Positions 1-9,303 of a DNA stretch of 64,000 nucleotides are shown here, in pieces. Positions within the stretch are counted from its first letter, which is position 1; the number at the start of each line of letters is the position of its first letter. The notes below the pieces were generated by a model that was not told where the DNA came from, did no database searches, and worked only from the letters and a program-made list of their open reading frames with translations. The position numbers and the translations under genes were made by a program. The DNA is taken from NCBI RefSeq assembly GCF_017901135.1, contig NZ_CP072801.1:3624501-3688500 (forward strand). The letters run 5' to 3'. This DNA is from Thiothrix litoralis (GTDB lineage: Bacteria; Pseudomonadota; Gammaproteobacteria; Thiotrichales; Thiotrichaceae).

Positions 1-108
1 GTCAAGAAACTGACGGGTTTCTTCATAGGAACTGAACTCGTAACGGCGCGACATGCCGACCGGAAGTTTGTGAGTGTCCCATTGGTTGAGTGAGTGTATA
101 TCTGCCAT
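1..108 (-). CDS. acRAF-like Rubisco assembly factor (pterin dehydratase fold), partial
   Basis: The first 36 codons of a minus-strand gene are cut by the window edge. The ATG at 106-108 follows an AGGAGC ribosome site, and the peptide contains LPVGMSRRYEFSSYEETRQF. That pattern matches the N-terminus of the pterin-4a-carbinolamine dehydratase-like proteins (acRAF) encoded next to alpha-carboxysome operons, which assist Rubisco folding and lack the classical dehydratase role. Its place just downstream of csoS1 supports this. The catalytic region is outside the window, so identity rests on the N-terminus and context. Confidence 0.6.
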   Translation of the reverse strand, partial: MADIHSLNQWDTHKLPVGMSRRYEFSSYEETRQFLD

Positions 109-128
109 GATGATGCTCCTGTTGGGGG

Positions 129-197
129 GAAGAGGGCGTATGCAATACGCCCCTACATGGGTGTTCTCCGTAGGGGCGTATTGCATACGCCCTCTTC
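129..197. repeat. Nested palindromic repeat, copy 1
   Basis: A perfect 28-bp inverted repeat (129-156 and 170-197) with a 13-nt loop. Each arm is itself palindromic around GGGCGTAT/ATACGCCC. It lies between csoS1 and the acRAF-like gene, so it would form a strong hairpin in the operon transcript and may attenuate or stabilise it. The same unit recurs at 17476-17545, 26581-26606 and 51542-51568. Confidence 0.9.
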
Positions 198-210
198 AGA
201 GAATCAACCT

Positions 211-501
211 TTATTCAGCCTGCGGCAAAATCGTTTCCACCTCAGAGTGGACACGCGCGATAATGTGCGCAGCCACGATGCCGTCGCCGACCCGTTCGCA
301 AGCGTCAGCGCCTGCGCGGACGGCGGCATTGACTGCGCCGGTTTCGCCGCGTACCAGTACGGTGACGTAACCGCCGCCGACGAACTGACGCCCGATCAGC
401 TTGACTTCTGCTGCTTTGGTCATGGCGTCCGCCGCTTCGATGGCAGGAACCAGACCCCGTGTTTCGATCATGCCTAGAGCAACGCCTGTTACTTGTGCCA
501 T
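211..501 (-). CDS. csoS1: Carboxysome shell hexamer protein CsoS1 (first paralogue)
   Basis: A 96-residue single BMC-domain protein that forms hexameric tiles of the alpha-carboxysome shell and lets bicarbonate and sugar phosphates through its central pore. The sequence shows the family start ([20 protein letters not shown]), the pore region [18 protein letters not shown] and the closing [11 protein letters not shown]. The ATG at 499-501 is preceded by AAGGAG. It is nearly identical to the next gene upstream (532-849) over the first 90 residues, so these are recent duplicates. Alpha-carboxysome operons usually hold two or three csoS1 copies. I cannot say from sequence which of CsoS1A, B or C it corresponds to. 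Confidence 0.95.
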   Translation of the reverse strand: MAQVTGVALGMIETRGLVPAIEAADAMTKAAEVKLIGRQFVGGGYVTVLVRGETGAVNAAVRAGADACERVGDGIVAAHIIARVHSEVETILPQAE

Positions 502-531
502 GGTGAGTCTCCTTGAGATCTTATCTGTAAA

Positions 532-849
532 TTAACCGATGAATGCTTGGTCAGCCGTCTCGCCCGGTTTGGGGAGGATGCTTTCCACTTCCGAATGGAC
601 ACGCGCAATGATGTGCGCCGCCACAATGCCGTCACCGACCCGCTCGCAAGCGTCTGCACCGGCGCGTACCGCTGCATTGACCGCCCCGGTTTCGCCGCGT
701 ACCAGCACGGTGACGTAACCGCCGCCAACAAACTGGCGTCCGACCAGACGTACTTCTGCTGCCTTGGTCATGGCGTCCGCCGCTTCGATGGCGGGCACCA
801 GACCCCGTGTTTCAATCATGCCGAGGGCAATGCCCGTCACTTCAGCCAT
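532..849 (-). CDS. csoS1: Carboxysome shell hexamer protein CsoS1 (second paralogue)
   Basis: A 105-residue BMC-domain shell protein, a near copy of the 211-501 product but with a slightly longer C-terminal tail ([12 protein letters not shown]). Domain features are the same: [17 protein letters not shown] near the start and [17 protein letters not shown] in the pore loop. Start ATG at 847-849 after AAGGAGC. It sits 30 bp from the other csoS1 and 35 bp from csoS4B in one operon. The tail is the only clear difference and may alter packing at hexamer edges; that is inference. Confidence 0.95.
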   Translation of the reverse strand: MAEVTGIALGMIETRGLVPAIEAADAMTKAAEVRLVGRQFVGGGYVTVLVRGETGAVNAAVRAGADACERVGDGIVAAHIIARVHSEVESILPKPGETADQAFIG

Positions 850-884
850 TTTCGTGCTCCTTTTTTCAAAAAACGGGAGAAGGA

Positions 885-1133
885 TTATTCCTCTTCCCAG
901 TAATCAATAATTCCCAGTATCGCCAAATCCGTCTGGATCTCAGCATCACCCATACCGAAACGGGCGGCTGAACCACTGGAGGTAAAGACCCATTTCCCTG
1001 CGGGTACGCCGATCGGATCGGTCGCTACCAACAGGCCGCCTTTGAGTGTTCGCAGAACCCGCAAAGGTGCGTTTTTTAACCCCGGCACGCGCCGGGTGGT
1101 TACCATGTCGCCTTTGACTTGCATGATTTCCAT
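885..1133 (-). CDS. csoS4B: Carboxysome vertex pentamer protein CsoS4B
   Basis: A protein of about 82 residues of the EutN/CcmL (BMV) family. These pentamers cap the vertices of the icosahedral shell. Visible features are [15 protein letters not shown] at the start, [20 protein letters not shown] and the ending [14 protein letters not shown] place the start at the ATG at 1131-1133; a longer reading from 1163 would overlap csoS4A by 26 bp and adds residues unlike the family. The stop of csoS4A is 4 bp upstream, which suggests coupled translation. Confidence 0.92.
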   Translation of the reverse strand: MEIMQVKGDMVTTRRVPGLKNAPLRVLRTLKGGLLVATDPIGVPAGKWVFTSSGSAARFGMGDAEIQTDLAILGIIDYWEEE

Positions 1134-1137
1134 GCGC

Positions 1138-1392
1138 TTAGGTCTCCGGCTGCCAATGATCAATAATGCCCACGATCGTCAGGTCGGAGGGGTAGGACTT
1201 ACTGCCTGCCGCTTCCCGCGCTGCCGATGAACTCACGCAAATCACCCAGTCACCGGTGATGCAGCCGATCGCATCCACCGCTACCAGCGGGATAGCGCCC
1301 GGTTTGTCACGTACTACCAACAAGGGGCGATGCCCCAGTTCAGCCTGCCGGTTACTGGAAACCAGCGTTTTTTCGACCCGCATGATTCTCAT
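1138..1392 (-). CDS. csoS4A: Carboxysome vertex pentamer protein CsoS4A
   Basis: An 84-residue EutN/CcmL-type protein, paralogue of CsoS4B, forming shell vertices. It shows MRIMRVEKTLVSSNR at the start, VAVDAIGCITGDWVICVSSSAAR in the core and LTIVGIIDHWQ at the end. Its ATG overlaps the TGA of csoSCA by 4 bp (1389-1392), so translation is probably coupled to the carbonic anhydrase gene. The pair CsoS4A/B directly after csoSCA is the standard alpha-carboxysome order. Confidence 0.93.
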   Translation of the reverse strand: MRIMRVEKTLVSSNRQAELGHRPLLVVRDKPGAIPLVAVDAIGCITGDWVICVSSSAAREAAGSKSYPSDLTIVGIIDHWQPET

Positions 1393-2945
1393 AAACCATC
1401 CTCCACGGTTTCAATCGGGCTGGCGGTGGGCTTGTTCTGCACCGAGAGGTGACAGAACAACAAGCCTTGTTTGTCTAGTTCGGCGTAACGGGTCTTGATC
1501 GCATCGCGTACCCGTTGCGCCTTGGCGACTGTGCGTTCGCGGGAGCCAGGCACTTTCGCGTTATAGCGGAAGTGAATGGCGACCGGAATCGGCAAACCGT
1601 GCTTGACATTGAGTCCCTTAAAAATCTTGATGCCTACATCCATATCCGCCACGCCTTCTTCCAGCGTTTGCAGGTGCGCGTAGTAGGCAATATTGCGCAT
1701 CTGCACTTCCTCGAAACTGTCGCCGACGCTGATGAAGCGTTCGGCATGACCGATGTCGGGGTAGCGTCCGCCGTATACATCGGCGACGTATTCAATCTGC
1801 GACAAATTGTTGATCAGCAGGTTGGCGATCAGGCGGCGCATTCCGTCGTGCGGTTCGCCCTTGCCCGTGCCCCAGCTTTCTGTTTCCAGCGCTGTCTTAC
1901 GAATCGCTTCGTACACCGCCAGACGTGCCGCGTCTGCCGACAGATTCAGCGTGTCGCGGTACAGCGCGGCGTTGTCGATGAGCCGATGGGTCGATAAATC
2001 GCCGTAAGAGTCCGGTACATGTACCCGGATAGCATCGGTGTCCGTATCCACACCGATCAGTAATAAATCTGTGCTAGCCCCACAGCAGAACGAGTTTTCA
2101 ATGGCTTCACGGAACTGGTTCAAACGTTCCAGTGCGGCTTCCATGGCCTTGCGCTCGTTACTGCCGTGGGCAGCACAGCCCTCATGGCAGGAGGAACTGG
2201 AGCTGGTGTGATACACCGCAATCTTTAAATAACGTGTGCCTGCATCCACGGTGCTGGGAACACCTTCGCGGAAGCGGCGTAATTCAGTTTCTTCCCAGTG
2301 GTGGACATCGGTTTCTACATCAAACAATGTCCCCGCATACGACTTGCGCCGGGTAAAGGACGACATCGGCAGGCGCAGGATGTAGCGGCTCATGCCTTTC
2401 AGACGCCCATCCGAGCAGGCGCTGATGTCCACCGCGTGGAAGCCGCAATCCAGAAAGAAATTGCGCGTGTCCTGCACGGTTTCGACCTGGCGGTTGAGGT
2501 CATCCACAAACTGGGCGGCGGATGCCTTCAGCGCGGAAAACACGCAATGGGCATACAGCGACTTCATGTCTGGCCCAGCAATCCAGGCATCGTCCAGCAA
2601 GCGTTCCGGCAGTGCGTAATCCAGCCACTGCGCGGCGATTTCCCGTGCTTGTCCGGCGAAACCTGCGCCACGCGGCATCCCGGCAATGTTCTTCAGGGTC
2701 GGCGCGATCAGGTCGAAACGGCCTTTCACCGAGTCTTCGCAATGTGCCAGCCGGGCATTCATATGACCGTCGGTCAGCGGATGACGGCAGCTCGCAGCAG
2801 GCAAAGATGCGCAGGCCGGGTGCGGCATCGCTGGCGCATCGCTGACAGCCAGACCGACCGGCGCAGTCGCCCCGGCGCGGCGCAGGCTGTTGCTGTTTGC
2901 CTGCGGCTTGCTTGCCCGAATGTTGTAAGCATTACGTGTATTCAT
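1389..2945 (-). CDS. csoSCA: Carboxysomal shell carbonic anhydrase CsoSCA
   Basis: A 518-residue protein of the CsoSCA (CsoS3) family, a divergent beta-class carbonic anhydrase that converts bicarbonate to CO2 inside the carboxysome. Likely zinc ligands are visible as the Cys in DISACSDGRLKG and the His/Cys in VYHTSSSSSCHEGCAAHG, the usual C-H-C pattern. An N-terminal stretch of about 80 residues is low complexity, fitting the flexible N-terminus that binds Rubisco in this family. The length matches known members. It lies 30 bp after csoS2. Confidence 0.95.
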   Translation of the reverse strand: MNTRNAYNIRASKPQANSNSLRRAGATAPVGLAVSDAPAMPHPACASLPAASCRHPLTDGHMNARLAHCEDSVKGRFDLIAPTLKNIAGMPRGAGFAGQAREIAAQWLDYALPERLLDDAWIAGPDMKSLYAHCVFSALKASAAQFVDDLNRQVETVQDTRNFFLDCGFHAVDISACSDGRLKGMSRYILRLPMSSFTRRKSYAGTLFDVETDVHHWEETELRRFREGVPSTVDAGTRYLKIAVYHTSSSSSCHEGCAAHGSNERKAMEAALERLNQFREAIENSFCCGASTDLLLIGVDTDTDAIRVHVPDSYGDLSTHRLIDNAALYRDTLNLSADAARLAVYEAIRKTALETESWGTGKGEPHDGMRRLIANLLINNLSQIEYVADVYGGRYPDIGHAERFISVGDSFEEVQMRNIAYYAHLQTLEEGVADMDVGIKIFKGLNVKHGLPIPVAIHFRYNAKVPGSRERTVAKAQRVRDAIKTRYAELDKQGLLFCHLSVQNKPTASPIETVEDGL

Positions 2946-2975
2946 CGCGTGTTGCCTTTCATTCCTTGCCGTTGA

Positions 2976-5546
2976 TTAACCACGCGCCCCACCGGATACG
3001 GTGATGACTGCGCCCTGATGTGTGTTGCCACTACTGCCGGTAATTGCTGAGATGGCAGCTTCTGGTCGTTCCATTGTTCGGTTCACGTGCGCATTGAATG
3101 CCGCACCGCGTGCCTCACAACGCAGGGTCGGGTTACGCCCCTGTGCCGAGCGGCCTTCCGTGCCGGTGATCTGTCGACCCCGTGCCCAGTTGTCGCCGGT
3201 AATGCTGATGCCATCATCCCGACCTTCGCCGGTGATGCGCTGCGTCGCTGCGGGTGCTTGCCCCGCCACAACCGGGTGTTGCAGGGAAGCTTGCACAGGC
3301 GTCGGCGCAGTGGCCGGTACTGCCATGGGGGCAGGCGCTGCCGGTTGCGGCTGGATCATCGGCGGCGGCTGCATCATGTGGCTATGGCGAAATTCAGGCG
3401 TGCCCGAAACCCATTGCGCCCCCAGATTGACCGGCCCGGTCACTCGCCCACTACCATCGCAGGCGTTGCCCGTGATGCTGCTCTGCCATGACTTTTGAGC
3501 CGCCCGCGCTGGCGAGACAATGCTGAAGTCGTGTGGCGCTGTCGGTTCCGGCTGTGGCATGGCAGCCTGTACCGGGTATGGGTACTGTGGCTGAGCCATC
3601 CACGTCGGTGTCGGTGGTGGCGCTACCGCTGGTTGCGTGTAGTACGCAGGTGGCGCACTAACCTGCATCGGCACGGGTTGCGGCTCTGGGGTAATCAACC
3701 CCGCCGCTTCTGCCAACTGTCGGGCGGCGCAAGTGCTGCAACAAGCACCGTGATGTTCCGGCACCGGTATGCCAGCATACGGCGTACCACTGATCGACAG
3801 GTCGCTGCCCATTTCATTGCCGGTAACGCTTGCCGTGTTACTCAGCAGAGTGCCGGAAACATGCAGGCTGTGCGGCGTATGCTCTACACCAACCTTGGCT
3901 GGTGTTGCTGGTGGGGTGCTCGCGCAATACTCGGCGAATTGTTCCTGACCGTAGTATTCAGTCCCGGTGACAGGCAGGCACCCCCCGTGCTCGTCACCGC
4001 TAAGCTTTGGGCCGTGATCAACCCGTGTGCCGGTCAAGGCGCGACCTGCCAATGTGTGCATATTGTGTGCCTTGGGTGGCGCACCACCGCACAGCTTGCT
4101 CTTGCTGGCACTGTCATATTGCGCACCCGTGACCCGTTTGCAGGAACCCGGTTCGTTACCCGTTACCTTGTCGCTGCGGTCAACCAGATTGCCAGTGATG
4201 CGCTGATCCTTGCGGGTGCGGTCAACCCCGACTTTCGCCGGGCTTGGCTGCGGCATGGTCTGGCAGATCGAGGCGAACTGCTCGTTGGAAATGTATTCCG
4301 TGCCAGTCACGGTGCGGCAACTGCCTTGCTCATCCCCTGTCACTTTGTTGGAACGGCCTACTTCCGTCCCTGTCACCGGGCGACCCGCAATGGTGTGGGT
4401 CAGGGCAACTTTGGAGGGCCCGTTGATGGTCAGTTTGGCCATGCCGGTATCCGCATACTGCGAGCCGGTAACGCCAGGATTTTTACGTTCGGTCATGCTG
4501 CTTATCACTTTGGGCGGTTTGTTTGCCAACCCCTTGTTTTCACAGAATTCGGCGAAGCGTTCCGCGCCGAGGTATTCGGTACCGGTGACGCTGCGGCAAC
4601 TGCCTTGCTCATCGCCGGTCACTTTGCTGGAACGACCCACTTCCGTACCAGAAACCGCCATTCCAGCGCTGGTGACGCTGACACCAACCTTGGCGGGCTG
4701 ACTCGGTGCGGGCTTGTTGCCACAGAAACTGGCGAACTGCTCGCTACCGATGTACTCGGTGCCGGTAATGGTGCGGCAGGTGCCGGACTCGTTACCGGTC
4801 ATGGCAGGCTTGCGCTCGACCTGAGTACCCGTGACCGGGCTGCCGGAGAGCGTGGTGCCGGTTTCTACCTTGGCTGGAGCCACGGTTGGGCGAGTCCGTC
4901 CGCTGGGGCGTGCTGGCTTTTTCCTCATGCCACCCTTGCTAATAACTTGTTGGCGGTGCTTGCGTGCCGTTTCGCGTCCGTCGGCATCAGCGCTCAGGAA
5001 GCTGGCGGCAACACTGGCGCGGCCTGAGGTACGGCGTTTACCCGTTACCGCTGCTTTGCCCTTGCTGGTCAGTGCCTGACGGCGGTTGCGACATAGTTGA
5101 CGAACACTGTTGGTATCTACCCCCAATGCGCCGGGGTTGGTTTCTACCAGTTCGCAGATCATGTCCAGCTCGGCTATCGCTTCAGCGGAACCTTCACTGT
5201 CCATTTCATCCATATCTAGCGGCGCGGCGCGTTGTGGTCGTGTCGGGCGGGAAGGGGAAGCTTTTCCCGCCACCCTAGTTTTACCCTCCGCTGCCATCGA
5301 CTGCCGACGATTGCGGCATAAATGGCGCACGCTGTTGGTATCTGGCCCCAAGGCTGAAGGATCACTTTCAACCATGGAACACAGATCCGCGAGGCGGTCG
5401 GTGCTGGCCTGCGCCGCCGCAACAGGCGCAGAAGGCGTCGGTGCCGGTTTTGAGCGCCGGTCAGCAGCGCCGCGCTGCGCGGTCTTTCTGCGTGCCGCTT
5501 GCGCTGCGCGGACTTTATCCGCGCTGGTTGCAGTTTGTGCAGGCAT
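2976..5546 (-). CDS. csoS2: Carboxysome assembly scaffold CsoS2
   Basis: An 856-residue intrinsically disordered scaffold linking Rubisco to the shell. Three regions are visible. The basic N-terminal region carries repeats of the form NSVRxLCRNRRQ (two clear copies, then RETARKHRQQ), which bind Rubisco. A middle region has about six repeats with VTGTEVGRSxKVTGDEQGSC, TGTEY and FAxxC motifs. The C-terminal region ends in ITGSSGNTHQGAVITVSGG, the shell-anchoring peptide. The ATG at 5544-5546 follows GGAGG. CsoS2 in some species is also made as a short form by ribosomal frameshifting; I did not find a convincing slippery site. Confidence 0.95.
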   Translation of the reverse strand: MPAQTATSADKVRAAQAARRKTAQRGAADRRSKPAPTPSAPVAAAQASTDRLADLCSMVESDPSALGPDTNSVRHLCRNRRQSMAAEGKTRVAGKASPSRPTRPQRAAPLDMDEMDSEGSAEAIAELDMICELVETNPGALGVDTNSVRQLCRNRRQALTSKGKAAVTGKRRTSGRASVAASFLSADADGRETARKHRQQVISKGGMRKKPARPSGRTRPTVAPAKVETGTTLSGSPVTGTQVERKPAMTGNESGTCRTITGTEYIGSEQFASFCGNKPAPSQPAKVGVSVTSAGMAVSGTEVGRSSKVTGDEQGSCRSVTGTEYLGAERFAEFCENKGLANKPPKVISSMTERKNPGVTGSQYADTGMAKLTINGPSKVALTHTIAGRPVTGTEVGRSNKVTGDEQGSCRTVTGTEYISNEQFASICQTMPQPSPAKVGVDRTRKDQRITGNLVDRSDKVTGNEPGSCKRVTGAQYDSASKSKLCGGAPPKAHNMHTLAGRALTGTRVDHGPKLSGDEHGGCLPVTGTEYYGQEQFAEYCASTPPATPAKVGVEHTPHSLHVSGTLLSNTASVTGNEMGSDLSISGTPYAGIPVPEHHGACCSTCAARQLAEAAGLITPEPQPVPMQVSAPPAYYTQPAVAPPPTPTWMAQPQYPYPVQAAMPQPEPTAPHDFSIVSPARAAQKSWQSSITGNACDGSGRVTGPVNLGAQWVSGTPEFRHSHMMQPPPMIQPQPAAPAPMAVPATAPTPVQASLQHPVVAGQAPAATQRITGEGRDDGISITGDNWARGRQITGTEGRSAQGRNPTLRCEARGAAFNAHVNRTMERPEAAISAITGSSGNTHQGAVITVSGGARG

Positions 5547-5568
5547 GGTGTTCCTCCGCTAACGTGGA

Positions 5569-5898
5569 TTAGCCCCGGTAAACGATAAAGGCAGTGCCTT
5601 GGCTCTGGGTGTAGTTGTCGTAGCCGATCAAGCGAACATGATTATTCGGATACTCACGGCGGCAGGCATCGAGTTCCGCCAGTACCGCATCGACGTTTTG
5701 CTCGCCGAACAGCGGCAGCTTCCACATGAACCAGTAGTTACGCGCTGCACCAGAGGGTTCGACGTGTTCTACCGCCGGGTTCCAGCCTTGCGCAATGATG
5801 TAGCGAATCTGTGTACGGATTTCCTCCGCCGACAGCGGCGGTAGGTAGGAAAAGGTTTCGTATTTCAGTGACTGTTTGTAATCTGCAACAGTTGCCAT
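5569..5898 (-). CDS. cbbS: Ribulose bisphosphate carboxylase small subunit, form IA
   Basis: A 109-residue Rubisco small subunit. It shows the family start with [19 protein letters not shown], the [10 protein letters not shown] stretch, [20 protein letters not shown] in the core and [15 protein letters not shown] near the end. The start ATG follows AAGGAGTTGACAAC. It is 17 bp from cbbL and 22 bp from csoS2, one operon, which is the arrangement of carboxysomal form IA Rubisco. Confidence 0.97.
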   Translation of the reverse strand: MATVADYKQSLKYETFSYLPPLSAEEIRTQIRYIIAQGWNPAVEHVEPSGAARNYWFMWKLPLFGEQNVDAVLAELDACRREYPNNHVRLIGYDNYTQSQGTAFIVYRG

Positions 5899-5915
5899 GT
5901 TGTCAACTCCTTAAA

Positions 5916-7334
5916 TTAACGGTTCTGAACATCCAGTTTGTCGACGGTATCGAACTCGAACTTGATCTCTTTCCAGGTTTCCATGGCAATCTTCAGCTCA
6001 GGGCTGGACTGCGCCGCCTTGGTGAGGATTTCCTTGCCGTTCCTTTCCAGATCCATGCCGCTGTTGCGGGCTTCTACGCAAGCTTCCAGTGCGACGCGGT
6101 TGGCTGCTGCCCCGGCTGCGTTACCCCACGGATGCCCCAAGGTGCCGCCACCGAATTGCAGGACGGAATCGTCGCCGAAGATGTTGACCAGCGCAGGCAT
6201 GTGCCAGACGTGGATACCCCCAGAGGCCACCGCGAATACGCCCGGCATGGAACCCCAGTCCTGATCGAAGAAGATGCCGCGTGAACGGTCTTCCGGTACG
6301 AAAGATTCGCGCAACAGGTCGATCCAGCCGATGGTGGCTTCGCGGTCGCCTTCCAGCTTGCCGACAACCGTGCCGGTATGCAGGTGGTCGCCGCCGGACA
6401 GGCGCAGGGCTTTCGCCAAGACGCGGAAGTGGATGCCGTGGTGCGGGTTACGGTCGAGTACCGCGTGCATCGCCCGATGGATGTGCAGCAACATGCCGTT
6501 CTTGCGGCACCAGCGTGCCAGACCGGTGTTGGCTGTCAGGCCGCCAGTGAGGAAGTCGTGCATGATGATCGGGGAACCGATTTCCTTGGCGAAAGCAGCA
6601 CGCTCATACATTTCTTCCGGGGAAGGCGCGGTAACGTTGAGGTAGTGACCTTTGCGTTCGCCGGTATGGGCTTCAGCCGTTTCGATAGCATCCTGCACAA
6701 ACAGGAAGCGGTCACGCCAGCGCATGAATGGCTGTGAGTTGATGTTTTCGTCGTCTTTGGTGAAGTCGAGACCACCGCGCAGACATTCGTAAACGGCACG
6801 CCCATAGTTCTTCGCCGACAGACCCAGCTTGGGCTTGATGGTGCAACCCAGCAGCGGGCGGCCATACTTGTTCATGTGGTCACGTTCAACCTGAATGCCG
6901 TGTGGTGGGCCGTTACAGGTTTTGATGTAGGCAATTGGGAAGCGCACGTCTTCCAAGCGCAGGGCGCGTACTGCCTTGAAGCCGAACACGTTACCTACCA
7001 GTGAGGTGAAGACGTTGACAATCGAGCCTTCTTCAAACAGGTCGATCGGGTAAGCAATGAAGGCGTAGTAGCAGGAGTCATCCCCTGGTACGTCTTCAAT
7101 CGCATAGGCACGACCACGGTAGTAATCCATGTCGGTGAGGAGGTCAGTCCACACGGTTGTCCAAGTACCGGTTGAGGATTCAGCCGCGACCGCAGCCGCC
7201 GCTTCTTCACGGTCAACACCCGGTTGCGGGGTAATCTTGAAACAAGCCAGCAAGTCGGTATCCAGTGGGACGTAATCCGGTTGCCAGTAGGTTTGCCGGT
7301 ATTCTTTAACCCCGGCCTCGTATTTCTTTGCCAT
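5916..7334 (-). CDS. cbbL: Ribulose bisphosphate carboxylase large subunit, form IA
   Basis: A 472-residue Rubisco large subunit that carboxylates ribulose 1,5-bisphosphate. The motif [20 protein letters not shown] contains the lysine that is carbamylated and the metal-binding Asp/Glu; [16 protein letters not shown] and the loop-6 and C-terminal regions are also present. Two ATGs are adjacent at 7332-7337; the second ([12 protein letters not shown]) matches the family start and has better spacing from AGGAG, so I use 7334. It is first in the carboxysome operon and divergent from cbbR. Confidence 0.97.
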   Translation of the reverse strand: MAKKYEAGVKEYRQTYWQPDYVPLDTDLLACFKITPQPGVDREEAAAAVAAESSTGTWTTVWTDLLTDMDYYRGRAYAIEDVPGDDSCYYAFIAYPIDLFEEGSIVNVFTSLVGNVFGFKAVRALRLEDVRFPIAYIKTCNGPPHGIQVERDHMNKYGRPLLGCTIKPKLGLSAKNYGRAVYECLRGGLDFTKDDENINSQPFMRWRDRFLFVQDAIETAEAHTGERKGHYLNVTAPSPEEMYERAAFAKEIGSPIIMHDFLTGGLTANTGLARWCRKNGMLLHIHRAMHAVLDRNPHHGIHFRVLAKALRLSGGDHLHTGTVVGKLEGDREATIGWIDLLRESFVPEDRSRGIFFDQDWGSMPGVFAVASGGIHVWHMPALVNIFGDDSVLQFGGGTLGHPWGNAAGAAANRVALEACVEARNSGMDLERNGKEILTKAAQSSPELKIAMETWKEIKFEFDTVDKLDVQNR

Positions 7335-7588
7335 CATCTTCTCCTTGCAGAAGTCGCTGTCGGAAATCTTTTCTGGCTGGATGTTTGCCAGATGGGGACG
7401 ACTATAAGCAAGCTGGATGATGAACTGAAGTTAATTGTAAAAATGGTTTTCATATACTTAAGTAAATGTAAATGCTGGTCATTTACTCCAGTAAATGCAC
7501 TGAGGTAAATCTTGTTAAGGGATTGCATTTACCACGGTTAATCTATCAAAATAAGCTGTTGCCACCGAAAATTACGGATAAAACACCC
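7335..7588. promoter_or_regulatory. cbbL/cbbR divergent promoter region with putative CbbR operators
   Basis: The spacer between the divergent cbbL and cbbR genes contains a cluster of short half-sites between 7461 and 7533: AGTAAAT (7461), ATTTACT (7481), AGTAAAT (7490), GGTAAAT (7504) and ATTTACC (7527). They form two inverted repeats, AGTAAAT-N13-ATTTACT and GGTAAAT-N16-ATTTACC. LysR regulators bind such dyads, usually beside their own gene, so this is the likely CbbR binding region. The assignment is by position and symmetry only. Confidence 0.65.
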
Positions 7589-8566
7589 ATGAACCTGCGC
7601 CACATCACCCTGCATCAGCTACGCCTGTTCCACAGTCTGGGCAGGCATTTGTCGTTCACCCGTGCGGCGGAGGAAATGCACTTGTCACAGCCCGCGATGT
7701 CGATCCAGATCAAACGGTTGGAAGAAAGCGTGGGGATGCCGCTGGTGGAAAAGATGGGCAAACGCTTGTTCCTGAGCGATGCCGGACGCGAGCTGTTTGA
7801 GGCATCGCGGGATGTGCTGGATCGCCTCAAAGTCCTCAATGAAGACATGATCGGCATGGAAGAAGGCGTGAAAGGCCCGCTCAATCTGGCAGCGATTACC
7901 ACCGCCAAGTATTTCATGCCGTATCTGCTGGGTGTTTTCATGCGCGATTACCCCGGCGTGGAGCCAAACTTGACGATTACCAATCAGGCCAAGGTGGTGG
8001 GGCGGCTGGAAGAAAACTTGGATGATCTGGTGATTATGGGCACGATCCCGGAAAACATGGATCTGGAGGCAGAATACTTCCTCGACAACCCGCTGGTGGT
8101 GGTCGCGCCGCCGGATCATCCGCTGGTCGGCAGGAAAAACATCCCGCTGGATCGCCTTGTGGAAGAGCGCTTCATCTCGCGGGAACTGGGTTCCGGTACG
8201 CGTGAAGCACGCCGCCGCCTGTTTGCCGAACACGGGCTGGAAAGCAAGGCGTATATGGAGCTGGGCAGCGGCGAAGCCATCAAGCAGGCGGTGATGGCCG
8301 GGCTGGGCATTTCCGTGTTGTCGATCCACAACCTGCGGCTGGAGCTGGAAGCAGGCTTGCTGGTAGTGCTGGATGTGCAGCACTTTCCGCTGGTACGCCA
8401 ATGGTATGCGGTGCATTTGAAAAGCAAAAAACTGTCCAATACCTCGCGCCGTTTCCTCGATTTCCTGTTGCAGGACGGCGCACGTATCTGGCAGGAAATC
8501 AATGCTACCCGGCTGGTGTTTCCGGCGCATTCCGCCCAGCCTGCGATTCAACCTTTGACAAATTAA
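7589..8566 (+). CDS. cbbR: LysR-type regulator of CO2 fixation genes, CbbR
   Basis: A 325-residue LysR-type regulator. The N-terminal winged helix ([20 protein letters not shown] then [18 protein letters not shown]) is followed by a substrate-binding domain with [24 protein letters not shown], a signature of CbbR, which senses Calvin-cycle metabolites such as RuBP or NADPH. I start at the ATG at 7589; an in-frame extension to 7472 would run through the putative operators. It is divergent from cbbL, the standard position for the activator of this operon, and 11 bp upstream of the csoS1D-type gene. Confidence 0.92.
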   Translation: MNLRHITLHQLRLFHSLGRHLSFTRAAEEMHLSQPAMSIQIKRLEESVGMPLVEKMGKRLFLSDAGRELFEASRDVLDRLKVLNEDMIGMEEGVKGPLNLAAITTAKYFMPYLLGVFMRDYPGVEPNLTITNQAKVVGRLEENLDDLVIMGTIPENMDLEAEYFLDNPLVVVAPPDHPLVGRKNIPLDRLVEERFISRELGSGTREARRRLFAEHGLESKAYMELGSGEAIKQAVMAGLGISVLSIHNLRLELEAGLLVVLDVQHFPLVRQWYAVHLKSKKLSNTSRRFLDFLLQDGARIWQEINATRLVFPAHSAQPAIQPLTN

Positions 8567-8577
8567 GCGATGTACCC

Positions 8578-9213
8578 ATGAATAATGTGAGTTTGCGTGT
8601 TTATTCTTTTATCGACTCGCTGCAACCGCAGCTAGCCTCTTATTTGGCGACCTCTTCGCAAGGTTTTCTGCCGATTCCCGGCGACGCCTGTTTGTGGATT
8701 GAGGTGGCTCCCGGCATGTCGGTACACCGCCTCAGCGACATTGCCCTCAAGGCCACCAATGTGCGCTTGGGGCAGCAGGTGGTGGAGCGGGCGTTTGGCA
8801 GCATGGAAATCCATTTCCGTAACCAGAGCGAAGTCTTGACGGCGGGCGAATGCATCCTCAATGAAATCGGCGCAAGCATGGAAAGCCGGATGCCTTGCCG
8901 GATTGCCTGGAAGGAAATCATCCGCGCCCTTGCCCCCGACCACGCCACTTTGATCAACCGTCAGTTGCGCCAAGGCTCGATGCTGTTGCCGGGCAAAAGC
9001 ATGTTCATCCTCGAAACCGAGCCTGCCGGTTACATCGTTTACGCCGCCAATGAAGCGGAAAAGGCGGCGCATGTGACGCTGGTGGACATGAAAGCCTTTG
9101 GTCCGTTTGGGCGTCTGACCATGATGGGCAGCGAGGCGGAAGTCGCTCAGGCGATGTATGCGGCGGAACAGGCGATTGCGGCCTTGAATATGCGTGCGCA
9201 AGGGGTGCTGTAG
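8578..9213 (+). CDS. csoS1D: Tandem-BMC carboxysome shell protein, CsoS1D type
   Basis: A 211-residue protein that I recognise as the CsoS1D family: [55 protein letters not shown] and [20 protein letters not shown] are characteristic. CsoS1D carries two BMC domains and forms stacked trimers with a gated pore thought to admit larger metabolites. The start ATG is at 8578, 11 bp after cbbR. The gene sits on the opposite side of the cbbL promoter from the other shell genes, so its level would follow cbbR transcription and not the main operon. Confidence 0.88.
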   Translation: MNNVSLRVYSFIDSLQPQLASYLATSSQGFLPIPGDACLWIEVAPGMSVHRLSDIALKATNVRLGQQVVERAFGSMEIHFRNQSEVLTAGECILNEIGASMESRMPCRIAWKEIIRALAPDHATLINRQLRQGSMLLPGKSMFILETEPAGYIVYAANEAEKAAHVTLVDMKAFGPFGRLTMMGSEAEVAQAMYAAEQAIAALNMRAQGVL

Positions 9214-9303
9214 GTCGAAATTATCTGGGAATGGCGCAGCATCGCAGGTATGCTTCAGTGTTATGCAAACCAATCAAAACAATAAATAGACTTAGGTGTA
9301 TAC

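Noticed and set aside
3495-5027. Open frame of 510 codons on the plus strand opposite csoS2
   Set aside because: It is a shadow of the csoS2 repeats; composition is odd and the minus-strand csoS2 has clear motifs throughout.
7685-8551. Open frame of 288 codons opposite cbbR
   Set aside because: Shadow frame; cbbR on the plus strand explains the region.
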